From Methylococcales bacterium (GTDB lineage: Bacteria > Pseudomonadota > Gammaproteobacteria > Methylococcales > Methylomonadaceae), in the NCBI GenBank assembly GCA_028715725.1, contig JAQURG010000005.1, positions 62,001-126,000 of the forward strand: a stretch of DNA of 64,000 nt. Direction: 5' to 3'. The notes under the pieces were generated by a model. That model was given only the letters and a program-made list of their open reading frames with translations. It was not told the origin of the DNA and did no database searches. Made by a program: the position numbers and the translations under genes. Positions 27,701-37,182 of this stretch are shown one piece after another; the first letter of the stretch is position 1, and the number at the start of each line of letters is the position of its first letter.

Positions 27701-28136
27701 AGGAAATTACCCCTTATTATTTAAATGGCTTATTGATAAAATGCCCAAGTATCTATGATCCATCCAATGATGTCCAGCACTTTGTCAGTCTCCCGCTGTC
27801 CTGCATTTAGGCTTACATTGCCGGACTTTCCATTAATCGGCTACAATATTCCCCAGCCAGATTCCACCTATCCGGGGGCTGTGCCAGATCGATGAGGTAT
27901 TTTCTCGTAGCATCAAAGGCAGGCTGGATTATGATAGCGGTTTATCTCCAGTTATCAATACAGGTCGGTGCACAGATTTTGTTAAACCTTGGCGTAAGGT
28001 TTATAGTAAACATCAGTAGCGCTTTTTATAAATAACGCCGATTTGTACAATGACGAGCCATACGCCTCTTTGTGCTATCCTCGCATGATCCTCGACAGTT
28101 TTGAAGCCAACGATAATATTCTATATATTAAAAAAA
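27701..28136. other. fabI / ABC operon divergent intergenic region
   Basis: This 436-base gap separates the two divergent transcription units. I see no gene, repeat or clear promoter. A 61-residue frame at 28043-28228 overlaps the next gene and is not credible. Confidence 0.5.
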
Positions 28137-29993
28137 ATGCAAAAACAACTGACTATACGGGACTGGATTCTCTATTCGCTTCTTTGCTTGCTGATCTTTT
28201 TGCTGTTACTGGTCATGTACCAGATTGACCGGCAGTGGCTGAAACTCACCGAGATGGAAAATGCGATGTCGGAACAGTCCAAGGATATGCGCGAACTGCG
28301 TAGCGCTATTGCATCCGGCGGAGTATCGATTGCCTCGGCAGCAAATTCCGCTGCAAGCAACAGGGAAGTCGCTCAAAGCTTTAAGCGAGCCTATGTAGCT
28401 ACTCGTCTCCCTGACTATGCTCCGGGTGATTGGAGTGTGGATGCTTTCGGCACCAATCTGAAAACCATCACGCCATTGGTTTCCACCGATGCATACGCTT
28501 CCAATGTTCAGAGCTATGTGCTGGAGAGTTTGATCACCCGTAATCCGGATACGCTGGAATGGGAAGGCTTCATTGCCAAAGACTGGAAGGTCAGCGAAGA
28601 TGGTTTGATGATCACCTTCCAACTGCGCGATGATGTGAGTTTTTCCGACGGAGAACCTCTGACTGCTGAAGACGTGGTTTTTACTTTTGATTTTATTATG
28701 ACCGAGACGATCCAGGCGCCACGCGACAGAGCGTATCTGGAAAAGATCAAGGATGTGAAAGCCAACGGCAAGTATGAGGTGGCGTTCACTTTCAAGGAGC
28801 CGTATTTCGAGGCCCTGTCACTGTCAGGAGGCATGCCGATTTTACCCAAGCACTTCTATGCAGCCTATTTGAAGGAACCGCAAAAATTTAATGAATCCAA
28901 AGGATTGTTGCTGGGTAGCGGACCATACAAACTGATCGATCCCAAGACTTGGACACCGGATAAGGGCAATGTCGAACTGGTGCGCAATGAACGTTATTGG
29001 GGCGACGTGCGACCTTCCTATAACCGGATAATATGGAAGATCATTCAGAACGACAGTGCACGACTGACCACATACCGTAACGGGGACATCGATACTTATT
29101 CCGCCCGTCCGGTCGAGTATCAGGAACTGAAAAGAGATGCGCAGATCATCGCTAAAAGTCAAAATTTCGAATATATGCCGCCGGTAGTCGGGTACAGTTA
29201 TATCGGCTGGAACGAAGAGCGGAGCGGTAAGCCGACGCGATTTGCCGATAAGCGGGTCAGGCAGGCGATGACTTATCTGACCAATGTTAACCGCGTTATC
29301 AAGGATGTGTTTCTGGATTACGCTGAACCTGCGGTCAGCCCATTCGGCAAGACCAGCAAACAGCACGATAGTAAGTTGCAACCTTATACGTTCAATTTAG
29401 ATAAAGCCAGGGCATTGTTTAAGGAGGCCGGTTACGAAGATCGCAACGGCGATGGTGTGCTGGAAGACGAGGCGGGAAAGACCTTCGAATTCAAGCTGAC
29501 TTACCTCGAATCGAATGAGGATACGAAGCGCATGGTGTTGTTGCTAAAAGACCTTTATGCCCGTGCCGGCGTTCGGATGATTCCGTTCCCTCAGGAATGG
29601 CCGGTAATGCTGGAAAATCTCGATAAAAAAGACTTCGAAGCAATCACGCTGGGCTGGACTAGCGGAATCGAGACCGATTTGTACCAGATGTTCCACAGCT
29701 CTCAGGCAATGAGTAATGGCGATAATTACATCAGCTACAAAAATCCGGCGCTGGATAAGCTGATCGTTGAAGCGCGCCGCACCGTCGATGAAGGCAAGCG
29801 CATGCCGATGTGGCAGCAAGCTGAGCGGATACTCTATGAAGATCAACCCTATACATTCCTGATGCGCCGTAAAAATTTGCTGTTTGTCGACAAACGCATC
29901 CACAACATACAAATGACCAAGCTGGGTTTGAACCTGGGGTCATTGCCATTAGAGAATTACGTTCCCGCCTCTCAACAGAAATATACGCAGTAA
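28137..29993 (+). CDS. Peptide-type ABC importer, membrane-anchored solute-binding protein (SBP family 5)
   Basis: From ATG 28137 the product is 618 residues; a TTG at 28101 adds 12. An uncleaved-looking membrane helix (WILYSLLCLLIFLLLLVMYQ, about 10-29) is followed by a short helical stretch (QWLKLTEMENAMSEQSKDMR), probably coiled coil. The SBP_bac_5 domain then starts at about residue 75, with LVSTDAYASNVQSYVLESL, FQLRDDVSFSDGEPLTAEDVVF and YYFGP-like landmarks. Relatives such as YejA and OppA are normally free periplasmic proteins, so this one looks tethered. It leads a four-gene operon with two permeases and a double ATPase. The substrate is probably an oligopeptide or peptide-like compound. 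Confidence 0.85.
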   Translation: MQKQLTIRDWILYSLLCLLIFLLLLVMYQIDRQWLKLTEMENAMSEQSKDMRELRSAIASGGVSIASAANSAASNREVAQSFKRAYVATRLPDYAPGDWSVDAFGTNLKTITPLVSTDAYASNVQSYVLESLITRNPDTLEWEGFIAKDWKVSEDGLMITFQLRDDVSFSDGEPLTAEDVVFTFDFIMTETIQAPRDRAYLEKIKDVKANGKYEVAFTFKEPYFEALSLSGGMPILPKHFYAAYLKEPQKFNESKGLLLGSGPYKLIDPKTWTPDKGNVELVRNERYWGDVRPSYNRIIWKIIQNDSARLTTYRNGDIDTYSARPVEYQELKRDAQIIAKSQNFEYMPPVVGYSYIGWNEERSGKPTRFADKRVRQAMTYLTNVNRVIKDVFLDYAEPAVSPFGKTSKQHDSKLQPYTFNLDKARALFKEAGYEDRNGDGVLEDEAGKTFEFKLTYLESNEDTKRMVLLLKDLYARAGVRMIPFPQEWPVMLENLDKKDFEAITLGWTSGIETDLYQMFHSSQAMSNGDNYISYKNPALDKLIVEARRTVDEGKRMPMWQQAERILYEDQPYTFLMRRKNLLFVDKRIHNIQMTKLGLNLGSLPLENYVPASQQKYTQ

Positions 29994-30008
29994 GCGGAGA
30001 AATATACG

Positions 30009-31085
30009 ATGTTGACTTATCTGCTGCGACGCTTGCTGCTAATGATTCCTACCCTATTGGGAATTACTGTCCTGGTATTTACGGTAATGGCAATGTCGCC
30101 GGGCGGTATCAGCGCGCAAACGCTGATTGGAGGCATGGACATGAAGCCGCAGGAAAAACAGGCATTGCTGAATTATTACAACAAACGCTACGGGCTGGAC
30201 CAACCGGCGCCGATTCAATACCTGCGCTGGTTGAATAACGTCTCGCCGATCGGTTTTGTCACTGATGAACAGGGCAAACGGGGCGAGTTTTCTTTTACCA
30301 AAGGAATGGACCTGGGAACGAGTTTCCAATACGGACGGCCGGTGTCGGACATTCTTGCCGAACGGATTCCTATTACCTTGCTGCTTAATCTGGTCACTAT
30401 TCCGCTCACCTATTTGATAGCGATTTTCGTCGGTATGAAGTCAGCGACTCATCGCGGCGGTTCCTTTGATGTGGGGATGGGCATGTCGATGCTGGCTTTG
30501 TGGTCTATCCCGACCATGTTGGCCGGCGTGCTGCTGCTGGGTTTTTTTGCCAATGTACAGCACTTTCAATGGTTCCCGACCGCTGGCATCAGCAGTCGTG
30601 AGGCGCAAGACATGCCGTTCCTGCCGTACTGGGATAGCGCAGGCTTTGTGCGCGGTTTTTTGCTGGATCGAGTGTGGCATCTGGTGCTGCCCGTGATCTG
30701 TTTATCCTACGGCAGTTTTGCAGCACTGGCGAAATTGACGCGGACGTCGATACTGGAAAATCTTTATTCCGATTATGCGCGGACTGCCCGCGCCAAGGGC
30801 TTGGCGGAACCTGATGTATTGTGGCGGCATGTCTTCCGCAACAGTCTGCTGCCGCTAATTACGATATCGGCGGGGCTGTTGCCCAGCCTGCTGGCGGGGT
30901 CTTTGATTGTGGAACATATTTTCAGCATCAATGGCATGGGGCAGCTTGCCGTGGAGGCGGTCAAAGGCCGCGACCGCGAGCTTGTGCTGTCGATTACCTG
31001 GGTCAGCGGTTTTCTCACTTTAGTAGGATATTTGATCGCAGATTTTTGTTATACCTTGGCCGATCCACGGGTAAGTTATGATTGA
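30009..31085 (+). CDS. Peptide-type ABC importer permease (YejB/DppB family)
   Basis: The 358-residue permease begins MLTYLLRRLLLMIPTLLGIT, the usual first helix of DppB-type subunits. A periplasmic loop follows (about 35-110) and then five more helices. The cytoplasmic EAA loop that contacts the ATPase reads YARTARAKGLAEPDVLWRHVFRNSLLP. A GGAG ribosome binding site lies before the ATG. It follows the binding-protein gene by 15 bases and overlaps the next permease gene by 8 bases. Confidence 0.92.
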   Translation: MLTYLLRRLLLMIPTLLGITVLVFTVMAMSPGGISAQTLIGGMDMKPQEKQALLNYYNKRYGLDQPAPIQYLRWLNNVSPIGFVTDEQGKRGEFSFTKGMDLGTSFQYGRPVSDILAERIPITLLLNLVTIPLTYLIAIFVGMKSATHRGGSFDVGMGMSMLALWSIPTMLAGVLLLGFFANVQHFQWFPTAGISSREAQDMPFLPYWDSAGFVRGFLLDRVWHLVLPVICLSYGSFAALAKLTRTSILENLYSDYARTARAKGLAEPDVLWRHVFRNSLLPLITISAGLLPSLLAGSLIVEHIFSINGMGQLAVEAVKGRDRELVLSITWVSGFLTLVGYLIADFCYTLADPRVSYD

Positions 31086-32256
31086 GCATGCTGTAAGCCA
31101 GGAAACTTTCGCCGCCCGCATCTGGCGTAAGACGCTGAATGGCGTCGGCGTAAAAGTAGGTCTGGCCTGGGTGGCATTGTTGGTGTTTGCCGCAGTCTTC
31201 GCGCCATTTCTCGCGAATTCCATGCCGCTACTGATGAGCAAAGAGGGTGTTATCACTGCACCGGTTCTGCAATACCTGTCCGTGGAAGACGCATGGGTGC
31301 TCTCGGCATTCTTTATTGTGCTGGTTGTTTACCGTCTGCGAATAGGAGCGGGAAAGCGCATCCTGCTGGTTTTGTCGGGGGCTTTTATTGCAGCCGTCCT
31401 GGTCAATATGTTTGTCAAACCCCCGGTATTGGTTATCTATGACAACTTTCGCACCGCCGCCTACACGCAGGTAGATTGGCGGATTATGCCTCCGGTTCCC
31501 TATGCGCCGACCGACTATTTGCGTGATTTAGTCAATAAAGGTCTGGAAGCCCCGCTTGCCTCCGAGGGGCGCATTCATCTGATGGGTACCGAAGAAAATG
31601 GCGCAGATGTATTAAGCAGGATGATACATGCTTGCAGGATTTCGCTGAGTATCGGCTTGATTGCATCCGGCATTGCCTTGTTGATCGGCGTTATTGTAGG
31701 CGGCCTGATGGGCTATTTTTCCGGCACCATCGACATGCTGGGCATGCGTCTGGTGGAAATCTTTGAAGACATTCCGACGCTGTTTCTGTTGTTAACCTTC
31801 GTGGCTTTCTTTGGTCGAAGTCTGTACATGATGATGGTGATTATCGGTGTTACCGGTTGGTCAGGTTATGCCCGCTATGTGCGGCAAGAATTTTTGAAAT
31901 TACGCAAACAGGATTATGTACAGGCGGCCGTAGCCAGCGGTCTGCCACTTGGTTCGATTCTGTTTCGGCATATGCTTCCAAATGGAGTAGCACCTCTGCT
32001 GGTAGCCGTGAGCTTCGGTGTGGCCGGCGCGATTCTTTCGGAGGCGACCTTAAGTTTTCTGGGGCTTGGGGTAGTAGATGCGCCTTCCTGGGGACAAATG
32101 CTGGATCAGGCGGTCAAATCGTCGAGCTTCAACTGGTGGATGGCGGTATTTCCTGGTGGGGCGATTTTCATGACCGTGTTTGCCTATAATTTGATTGGGG
32201 AGGCATTTCGCGATGCCATCGATCCAAAGCTATCAGGCAAAGCGGGAGTGAACTGA
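31078..32256 (+). CDS. Peptide-type ABC importer permease (YejE/DppC family)
   Basis: The 392-residue permease has an N-terminal helix, an extra helical pair (about 72-115) and a long periplasmic loop with PPVPYAPTDYLRDL and HLMGTEENGADVLSRMIHACR. The last is the DppC-type sequence preceding the transport domain. The EAA loop reads VRQEFLKLRKQDYVQAAVASGLPLGSILFRHMLPN. It pairs with the upstream permease, whose gene it overlaps by 8 bases. It overlaps the ATPase gene by one base, so the operon is tightly coupled. Confidence 0.92.
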   Translation: MIEHAVSQETFAARIWRKTLNGVGVKVGLAWVALLVFAAVFAPFLANSMPLLMSKEGVITAPVLQYLSVEDAWVLSAFFIVLVVYRLRIGAGKRILLVLSGAFIAAVLVNMFVKPPVLVIYDNFRTAAYTQVDWRIMPPVPYAPTDYLRDLVNKGLEAPLASEGRIHLMGTEENGADVLSRMIHACRISLSIGLIASGIALLIGVIVGGLMGYFSGTIDMLGMRLVEIFEDIPTLFLLLTFVAFFGRSLYMMMVIIGVTGWSGYARYVRQEFLKLRKQDYVQAAVASGLPLGSILFRHMLPNGVAPLLVAVSFGVAGAILSEATLSFLGLGVVDAPSWGQMLDQAVKSSSFNWWMAVFPGGAIFMTVFAYNLIGEAFRDAIDPKLSGKAGVN

Positions 32257-33905
32257 TGGCTGAGCCGCTGCTGGAAGTCCGCAATCTGTGCACCTATCTA
32301 CAATCGGGCGGCCGGGAAGTTAGAGCGGTCGATGATGTTAGTTTCAGCATTCCCAGAGGCGAAACCTTTTGTCTGGTGGGCGAGTCCGGCAGCGGCAAGT
32401 CAATCAGCGCGTTGTCGGTAATTTGCTTGTTGCCGCAGGGGATAGCTTCGCATCCGAGCGGCGAGATCCTTTTTAACGGACGTGATTTATTGAGACTGGA
32501 TGATCCGGGCATACGCGCGGTTCGCGGTTCGCAAATCGCGATGATTTTCCAAGAGCCGATGACCTCACTAAATCCGGTGTTGACTATCGGCGAACAAATT
32601 ACCGAAGCGCTGCAACTGCATTATCCCGACATGAGCGATGCCGAGGCCGAGCAGCGTACGATCATGGCCTTGGAACAGGTACAGATGCCCCATGCCGCCG
32701 GCCGTTTCGGCGATTACCCGCACCAACTGTCAGGCGGCCAGCGGCAGCGGGTAATGATAGCGATGGCGCTGGCCTGCGAACCGCAATTGCTAATTGCTGA
32801 TGAGCCCACAACAGCGCTGGATGTGACGGTACAGGCCGAGATTTTGCGGTTAATGCGTAAATTGCAGGACGATACCGGCATGAGTATGATGTTTATTACT
32901 CACGATTTTGGGGTAGTGGCGCAGATGGCGCAGTGGGTTGGGGTAATGCAGCAGGGCAAGTTGATGGAAGTAGGGCTTTGCGCAGAGGTATTGCGCAAGC
33001 CGCAGCATCCTTATACCCGGAAGTTACTGTCGGCATTGCCAGAGAATATGGCGAAGCCACTTTTTGTACGACCATATTCTGAAAATGCCACGGCGGGACA
33101 GGCGGTAGTTAAAACTCCGCTGCTGCAAATCCGCAACCTGAAAGTTTGGTTTCCGATCAAAAAGGGCTTGCTTCGTCACATCGTCGATTATATACGCGCA
33201 GTAGACGAAGTATCGCTGGATATTCCGCAAGGCCAAATCGTCGCGCTGGTTGGGGAGTCCGGTTGCGGCAAAACTACTTTAGGGAGGGCGATACTGCAAC
33301 TGGAAAAACCGACAGCCGGGAGCATTCAGATAAATGGACAGGAATTGACCGGGCTTTCCGCACGTGAATTGCGACCGTTGCGGCGGAAGATGCAGATTGC
33401 TTTTCAGGATCCGCAATCGTCACTTAATCCACGTCTGCTGATTGAAACCACGCTGACCGAGCCGATGAAAGTCCACGGCATAGGCAGCAATCATGAAGAA
33501 CGAATCGAACTCGCAGCGCTGATTTTGGAAAGTGTGCAACTTGATCGTGATTTTTTATGGCGTTATCCGCACGAATTTTCAGGCGGTCAAAGGCAGCGGA
33601 TCGGCCTGGCGCGAGCGCTGGTACTGAACCCGGAATTTATTGTCTGCGATGAAATAACCAGTGCATTGGATGTGTCCGTGCAAGCAGAAATTTTGCAATT
33701 GTTGCTAAGCATCCGGCAGCAGCGCAATTTGACGCTTTTGTTCATTACCCACAACATTGGGGTGGTGGAGTATCTGAGCGACCAAATAGTGGTAATGTAT
33801 AAAGGCAAGATTGTGGAGCAAGGCGAAACCGCGCAGGTTTGCAGCCACCCGCAGCATCTTTATACGCAGAAATTGCTGGCGGCGGTACCGAGATTGCTGA
33901 TTTAG
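32256..33905 (+). CDS. Peptide-type ABC importer, fused double ATPase (YejF-like)
   Basis: The 549-residue protein contains two complete nucleotide-binding domains. The first has Walker A GESGSGKS (42-49), signature [15 protein letters not shown] and Walker B LLIADEPT. The second (from about 288) has [23 protein letters not shown] and [12 protein letters not shown]. Fused DppD/DppF-type ATPases are typical of the YejABEF and some dipeptide importers. In the second Walker B the usual DEP reads DEI, a common variation. It closes the operon; no obvious terminator follows. Confidence 0.93.
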   Translation: MAEPLLEVRNLCTYLQSGGREVRAVDDVSFSIPRGETFCLVGESGSGKSISALSVICLLPQGIASHPSGEILFNGRDLLRLDDPGIRAVRGSQIAMIFQEPMTSLNPVLTIGEQITEALQLHYPDMSDAEAEQRTIMALEQVQMPHAAGRFGDYPHQLSGGQRQRVMIAMALACEPQLLIADEPTTALDVTVQAEILRLMRKLQDDTGMSMMFITHDFGVVAQMAQWVGVMQQGKLMEVGLCAEVLRKPQHPYTRKLLSALPENMAKPLFVRPYSENATAGQAVVKTPLLQIRNLKVWFPIKKGLLRHIVDYIRAVDEVSLDIPQGQIVALVGESGCGKTTLGRAILQLEKPTAGSIQINGQELTGLSARELRPLRRKMQIAFQDPQSSLNPRLLIETTLTEPMKVHGIGSNHEERIELAALILESVQLDRDFLWRYPHEFSGGQRQRIGLARALVLNPEFIVCDEITSALDVSVQAEILQLLLSIRQQRNLTLLFITHNIGVVEYLSDQIVVMYKGKIVEQGETAQVCSHPQHLYTQKLLAAVPRLLI

Positions 33906-34124
33906 CGCGTAACATGGAGAAATTGTGCGTCGTGGGTTTTTGGCTTTAACCCCAGGAGTTTTTCGCTATTTCATCGCTTGTATAACAGCCTGGAACCTAT
34001 TTCAATAGCGAATAACAGGTTAAAAATAATACCTGGATTGATTCTATCGCCTGAGCAATGTTTTTTAGGCTGGGGTTCTGTTCCGGCAATCCCGGCCGGG
34101 TGTCGCAGGCTATGGCATTGTCAA

Positions 34125-35201
34125 TTATTCGCGCATTGGCTTTTCATCCGGAAGCATCCTGACTGATTTGAAACTGACCAGTTTTTGCCTCTGTTCGTCC
34201 CACAGATTCAGCCATAGCGATTTGAGACTTTTACGTAAAGTCAGCGGCGCTACCTTTTGCAAAGCCAGGACCTCATTGTAACAACGTTGTAAATTGTAGT
34301 TGGGAATATTAGCTTTGACATGGTGTATGTGATGCAGACCGATATTACCCATTATCCATTGCAGCACTTTGGGCAATTTATAGTAAGAGCTTCCTTCCAG
34401 ACCGGACAAGGTCAGGTCCTAATCTTGACGCCGTTTTCAGTAAACATCCTCATACTGGTGCTGAACGTAGAATAACCACATCCCGGCACTTGCAGCCATT
34501 ATAATGACCGGTAGCTGGATCAATAAGTAGTTTTGAAATCCCAGGGTCAAGCTTATTGCAGTTGCAGTAATAACGGCGGCAATACCGGCATTGGCGAAAT
34601 AGACACTGTAGCGTTCACGTTTTCTGGCTCCCGCACTGGGAAATCGCTGGATAACCAAAAACAGAACGGCGGGTATAATCGTAAACAGGAATATTGGATT
34701 GCGGAAAAACCGGTAAGCAAAACGCTTAAATTTTGATGCAGACAGATATTCATCTACGGTCAATGTCCAGATATCGCCCACTCCCCGGTGATCCAGATCC
34801 CCTGAGGCGGAATGATGAATAACATGAGTACGTTGCCAGTCCTCAAACGGAGTAAAACTCATGATTCCTGAAATATATCCCAATATTCGGTTAGCCCGGC
34901 GCGAAGGAAAAAAAGCAACATGGCAGCAATCATGAAAAAAGATAAATATGCGTACTAAAAAGCCGGATGCAGCGACAGCCAACAATAAAGTTATCAATAA
35001 GGAAGCCGTTTAGCATGGAAAATATCATTAATGCCATAAGCCGATATAAGGAATAAAAGTATTCGAGATTTGCGAGAAAGCCTTCTGGTAATCCGGTGGC
35101 ACATATTTTGAAACGGCCCCGATGAGCTCTTCTCGGATGGACGGGGTATTTTGGGTGTTTAAAGCGGTTGAAATTTCAAAGGAGGTAAATTGCTGTGGCA
35201 T
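34125..35201 (-). pseudogene. Fatty-acid (acyl-lipid) desaturase, broken by several frameshifts
   Basis: The original start is ATG 35201 (MPQQFTSFEIS...), preceded by AAGGAG-free sequence. That frame stops after PYIGLW near 35028. The protein continues in other frames: LMIFSMLNGFL, then LITLLLAVAASGFLVRIFIFF with histidine boxes HDCCH and HVIHH. A stop after QHQYEDVY (34437) and another break near 34415 follow, before GLEGSSYYKLPKVLQW with the third box HHIHH. At least four indels are needed to restore about 355 codons. All three histidine boxes survive, so the ancestor was an active membrane desaturase. Unless the assembly is poor here, the gene is dead. Confidence 0.8.
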
Positions 35202-35253
35202 AAATCAAGGACTATTTAAAGCATGAATCGGGAAAATATTGATAAGGATCAAA

Positions 35254-36471
35254 TCAGATAATTCGTTCGCCTCGGGCGAGCTTGGGTAAATCGCCTTCCA
35301 GACCCATTGCGCTGCGCATGACTTTGTTTTTAGCGGGTGCAATGCGCTCCGCCAATCCCAATCCTAGGTTGCGTAAAAATTTTATCGGCAAAATGTCATT
35401 GCTGAATACCTGATAAAAAGCATCCATGACCGTCATCATTTTCAGATTTTCATTGCGGCGCAGCTTTTCATAACGTTTTAAAACTGCTAGGTTACCCAGT
35501 TCATGGCCTTTTTTATAAGCATCGATTAACACTTCGGCTAATGCGGCTGCATCCAATAAGCCAATGTTAACTCCTTGCCCCGCTAGCGGATTAATCATGT
35601 GCGCAGCGTCGCCGACCAGAGCGATGCCGGGTTTGACATAGTTCTGTGCATGTTGCCGTTTTAGAGGAAAACTGGCTACTCCCAAAACACTGTTAACTTT
35701 GCCCAGACAGTCAGGAAAGGCAGCGACCAGTTCATCTTTTAATTGTTCATGTGATAATTTTTTTAACCGATTAACTTCATCCGGTGAGTTATACCAGACG
35801 ATAGAGCCGAAATGCCCGGTTAATGGCAAAAATGCCTGCGGTCCGCTTGGGGTAAAGCGCTGCCAGGTTATATCCTGTTGCTCATAAGCTGTTTCAATAT
35901 AAAGCACCAGCGCATGTTGTTTGTAATCCCAGCTGGTTATACCTAAACCCACCGCTTGCCTGATTCTGGACTGTCCGCCGTCGGCTGCAACCAGAACCTT
36001 TGCAGATAATATTCGGCCATTGCCCAGTTCGACTTCGTTAATTTTTCCAGCTGAATAATTAATTTTATCAATGCCGGCAGGACAAATTAATTCGACATTG
36101 TCAAAATCCTCCAGCCGCTTCAGTAAAGCCAGTTGGGTTATCCTGTTTTCAACAATATAACCCAGTTCCGGATAGTTAATATCATCACTGCAAAATTCAG
36201 TGTCGCCCGCCGTTTCCCAAACTCGCATTCTGCGAAAAGGACAAAAACGGCGGCTAACAACGCCATCCCAGGCGCCCACTGTTTCCAGTATTTTTTTTGA
36301 TGCAATGCTGAGCGCGGAAACCCGCAAATCATGGGGTTGATTAGCCGTAAAAGGGGAGGGCGGCGAGCTTTCTATAACGGCCACTTTTAATAAGCTGCCG
36401 CCCAGGCTACAGGCAACAGCAGCCCCAACCATACCGCCGCCCACGATTACAACATCAAATTTTTCTTTCAT
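35254..36471 (-). CDS. Ubiquinone-biosynthesis FAD monooxygenase, UbiH/UbiF/VisC/COQ6 family
   Basis: The 405-residue flavoprotein starts with the dinucleotide-binding motif VVIVGGGMVGAAVACSLGG. It continues DLRVSALSIASKKIL (the family's DxRxxAL region), has VLVAADGGQSRIR (the DG motif) and ends its FAD site with GIALVGDAAHMINPLAGQG followed by NIGLLDAAAL. Members hydroxylate the ubiquinone ring at C1, C5 or C6. Which position this enzyme modifies cannot be decided by eye. It is a single gene read away from gltB. Confidence 0.9.
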   Translation of the reverse strand: MKEKFDVVIVGGGMVGAAVACSLGGSLLKVAVIESSPPSPFTANQPHDLRVSALSIASKKILETVGAWDGVVSRRFCPFRRMRVWETAGDTEFCSDDINYPELGYIVENRITQLALLKRLEDFDNVELICPAGIDKINYSAGKINEVELGNGRILSAKVLVAADGGQSRIRQAVGLGITSWDYKQHALVLYIETAYEQQDITWQRFTPSGPQAFLPLTGHFGSIVWYNSPDEVNRLKKLSHEQLKDELVAAFPDCLGKVNSVLGVASFPLKRQHAQNYVKPGIALVGDAAHMINPLAGQGVNIGLLDAAALAEVLIDAYKKGHELGNLAVLKRYEKLRRNENLKMMTVMDAFYQVFSNDILPIKFLRNLGLGLAERIAPAKNKVMRSAMGLEGDLPKLARGERII

Positions 36472-37009
36472 AATTGACCAGTAAAAAATTAATGCAAACT
36501 TACATAATAAATGTAACTTTTTAAAATTTAGATGTATTTATCGAAACAAAAAAGTTGTGTCGAAGCTAATTTTCAAGTCATCTAATTCAAGAAGAAAGAT
36601 ACCATATTTATTACGGAATAATGAAAATCCGTTCTTTGTTGTGCAGTTAAATAGAGGAATTTAAGTTCATGAGAAAACAGCTTGTAATATATTCATTTCA
36701 GTGGCGGATAAATTTGCTGCTGTCTTATATGCGAAATATGCAATCATGAGTTTCCTCTTAAATGTTACCTGTTATTGATTTGGGAAGACTCTAAAATTTC
36801 AAGATGTTCTTTCTTGTTCAGCATCTGGACATTTGCTATACGGGCTAAACAATGGATAGTAACAATATCCCGCATTCTATCTAGCACTTTTCTCCCTGCT
36901 CATAATTACTGTGTTATAAAATCAAGTATTTAGGCGGATGACTATTACCTTAACTGAAAGATAATTATTAAAAAATCCTTGCACAAATTTATAGTTACTT
37001 CAATATATT

Positions 37010-37028
37010 CACTTAATGTTATTAAGTG
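37010..37028. promoter_or_regulatory. Palindrome upstream of the gltB promoter, possible operator
   Basis: CACTTAA-tgtta-TTAAGTG has perfect 7-bp arms and lies 14 bases upstream of the -35 box. That position suits an activator or repressor of gltBD. The protein that binds it is unknown. Confidence 0.4.
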
Positions 37029-37042
37029 ATGTAAAAGACTGC

Positions 37043-37071
37043 GTGACAGAGCGGCATGTCATCTTTATAAT
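37043..37071 (+). promoter_or_regulatory. Sigma-70 promoter of gltBD
   Basis: GTGACA at 37043-37048 and a perfect TATAAT at 37066-37071 are spaced by 17 bases. The gltB start is about 105 bases downstream of the likely transcription start, leaving a leader with a GGGAGGAC stretch. Confidence 0.6.
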
Positions 37072-37182
37072 TTAGCAGTTTTGCTCTTTGCGCTTTCTGA
37101 TGGAAACATCAGTGCAAGTACAGAGCAAGGGTTCGAAAAGGGAGGACAGTAACCCGTTTGTATTATTCTTTAAGAGGTGACC

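Larger units (their letters stand above)
36472..37182. other. Long divergent intergenic region before gltB
   Basis: This 711-base AT-rich gap separates the ubiquinone hydroxylase gene and gltB. I see no gene, tRNA or known riboswitch. It contains a palindrome (37010-37028), a sigma-70 promoter (37043-37071) and a leader of about 100 bases before gltB. The left 500 bases hold nothing I can name. Confidence 0.5.

Noticed and set aside
28043..28228. 61-residue frame before the ABC operon
   Set aside because: It overlaps the binding-protein start in another frame, with no ribosome binding site.
32256..33905. Second Walker B of the ABC ATPase reading DEI rather than DEP as a sign of an inactive domain
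   Set aside because: The catalytic Glu and the signature motif are intact; the third residue varies in active enzymes.
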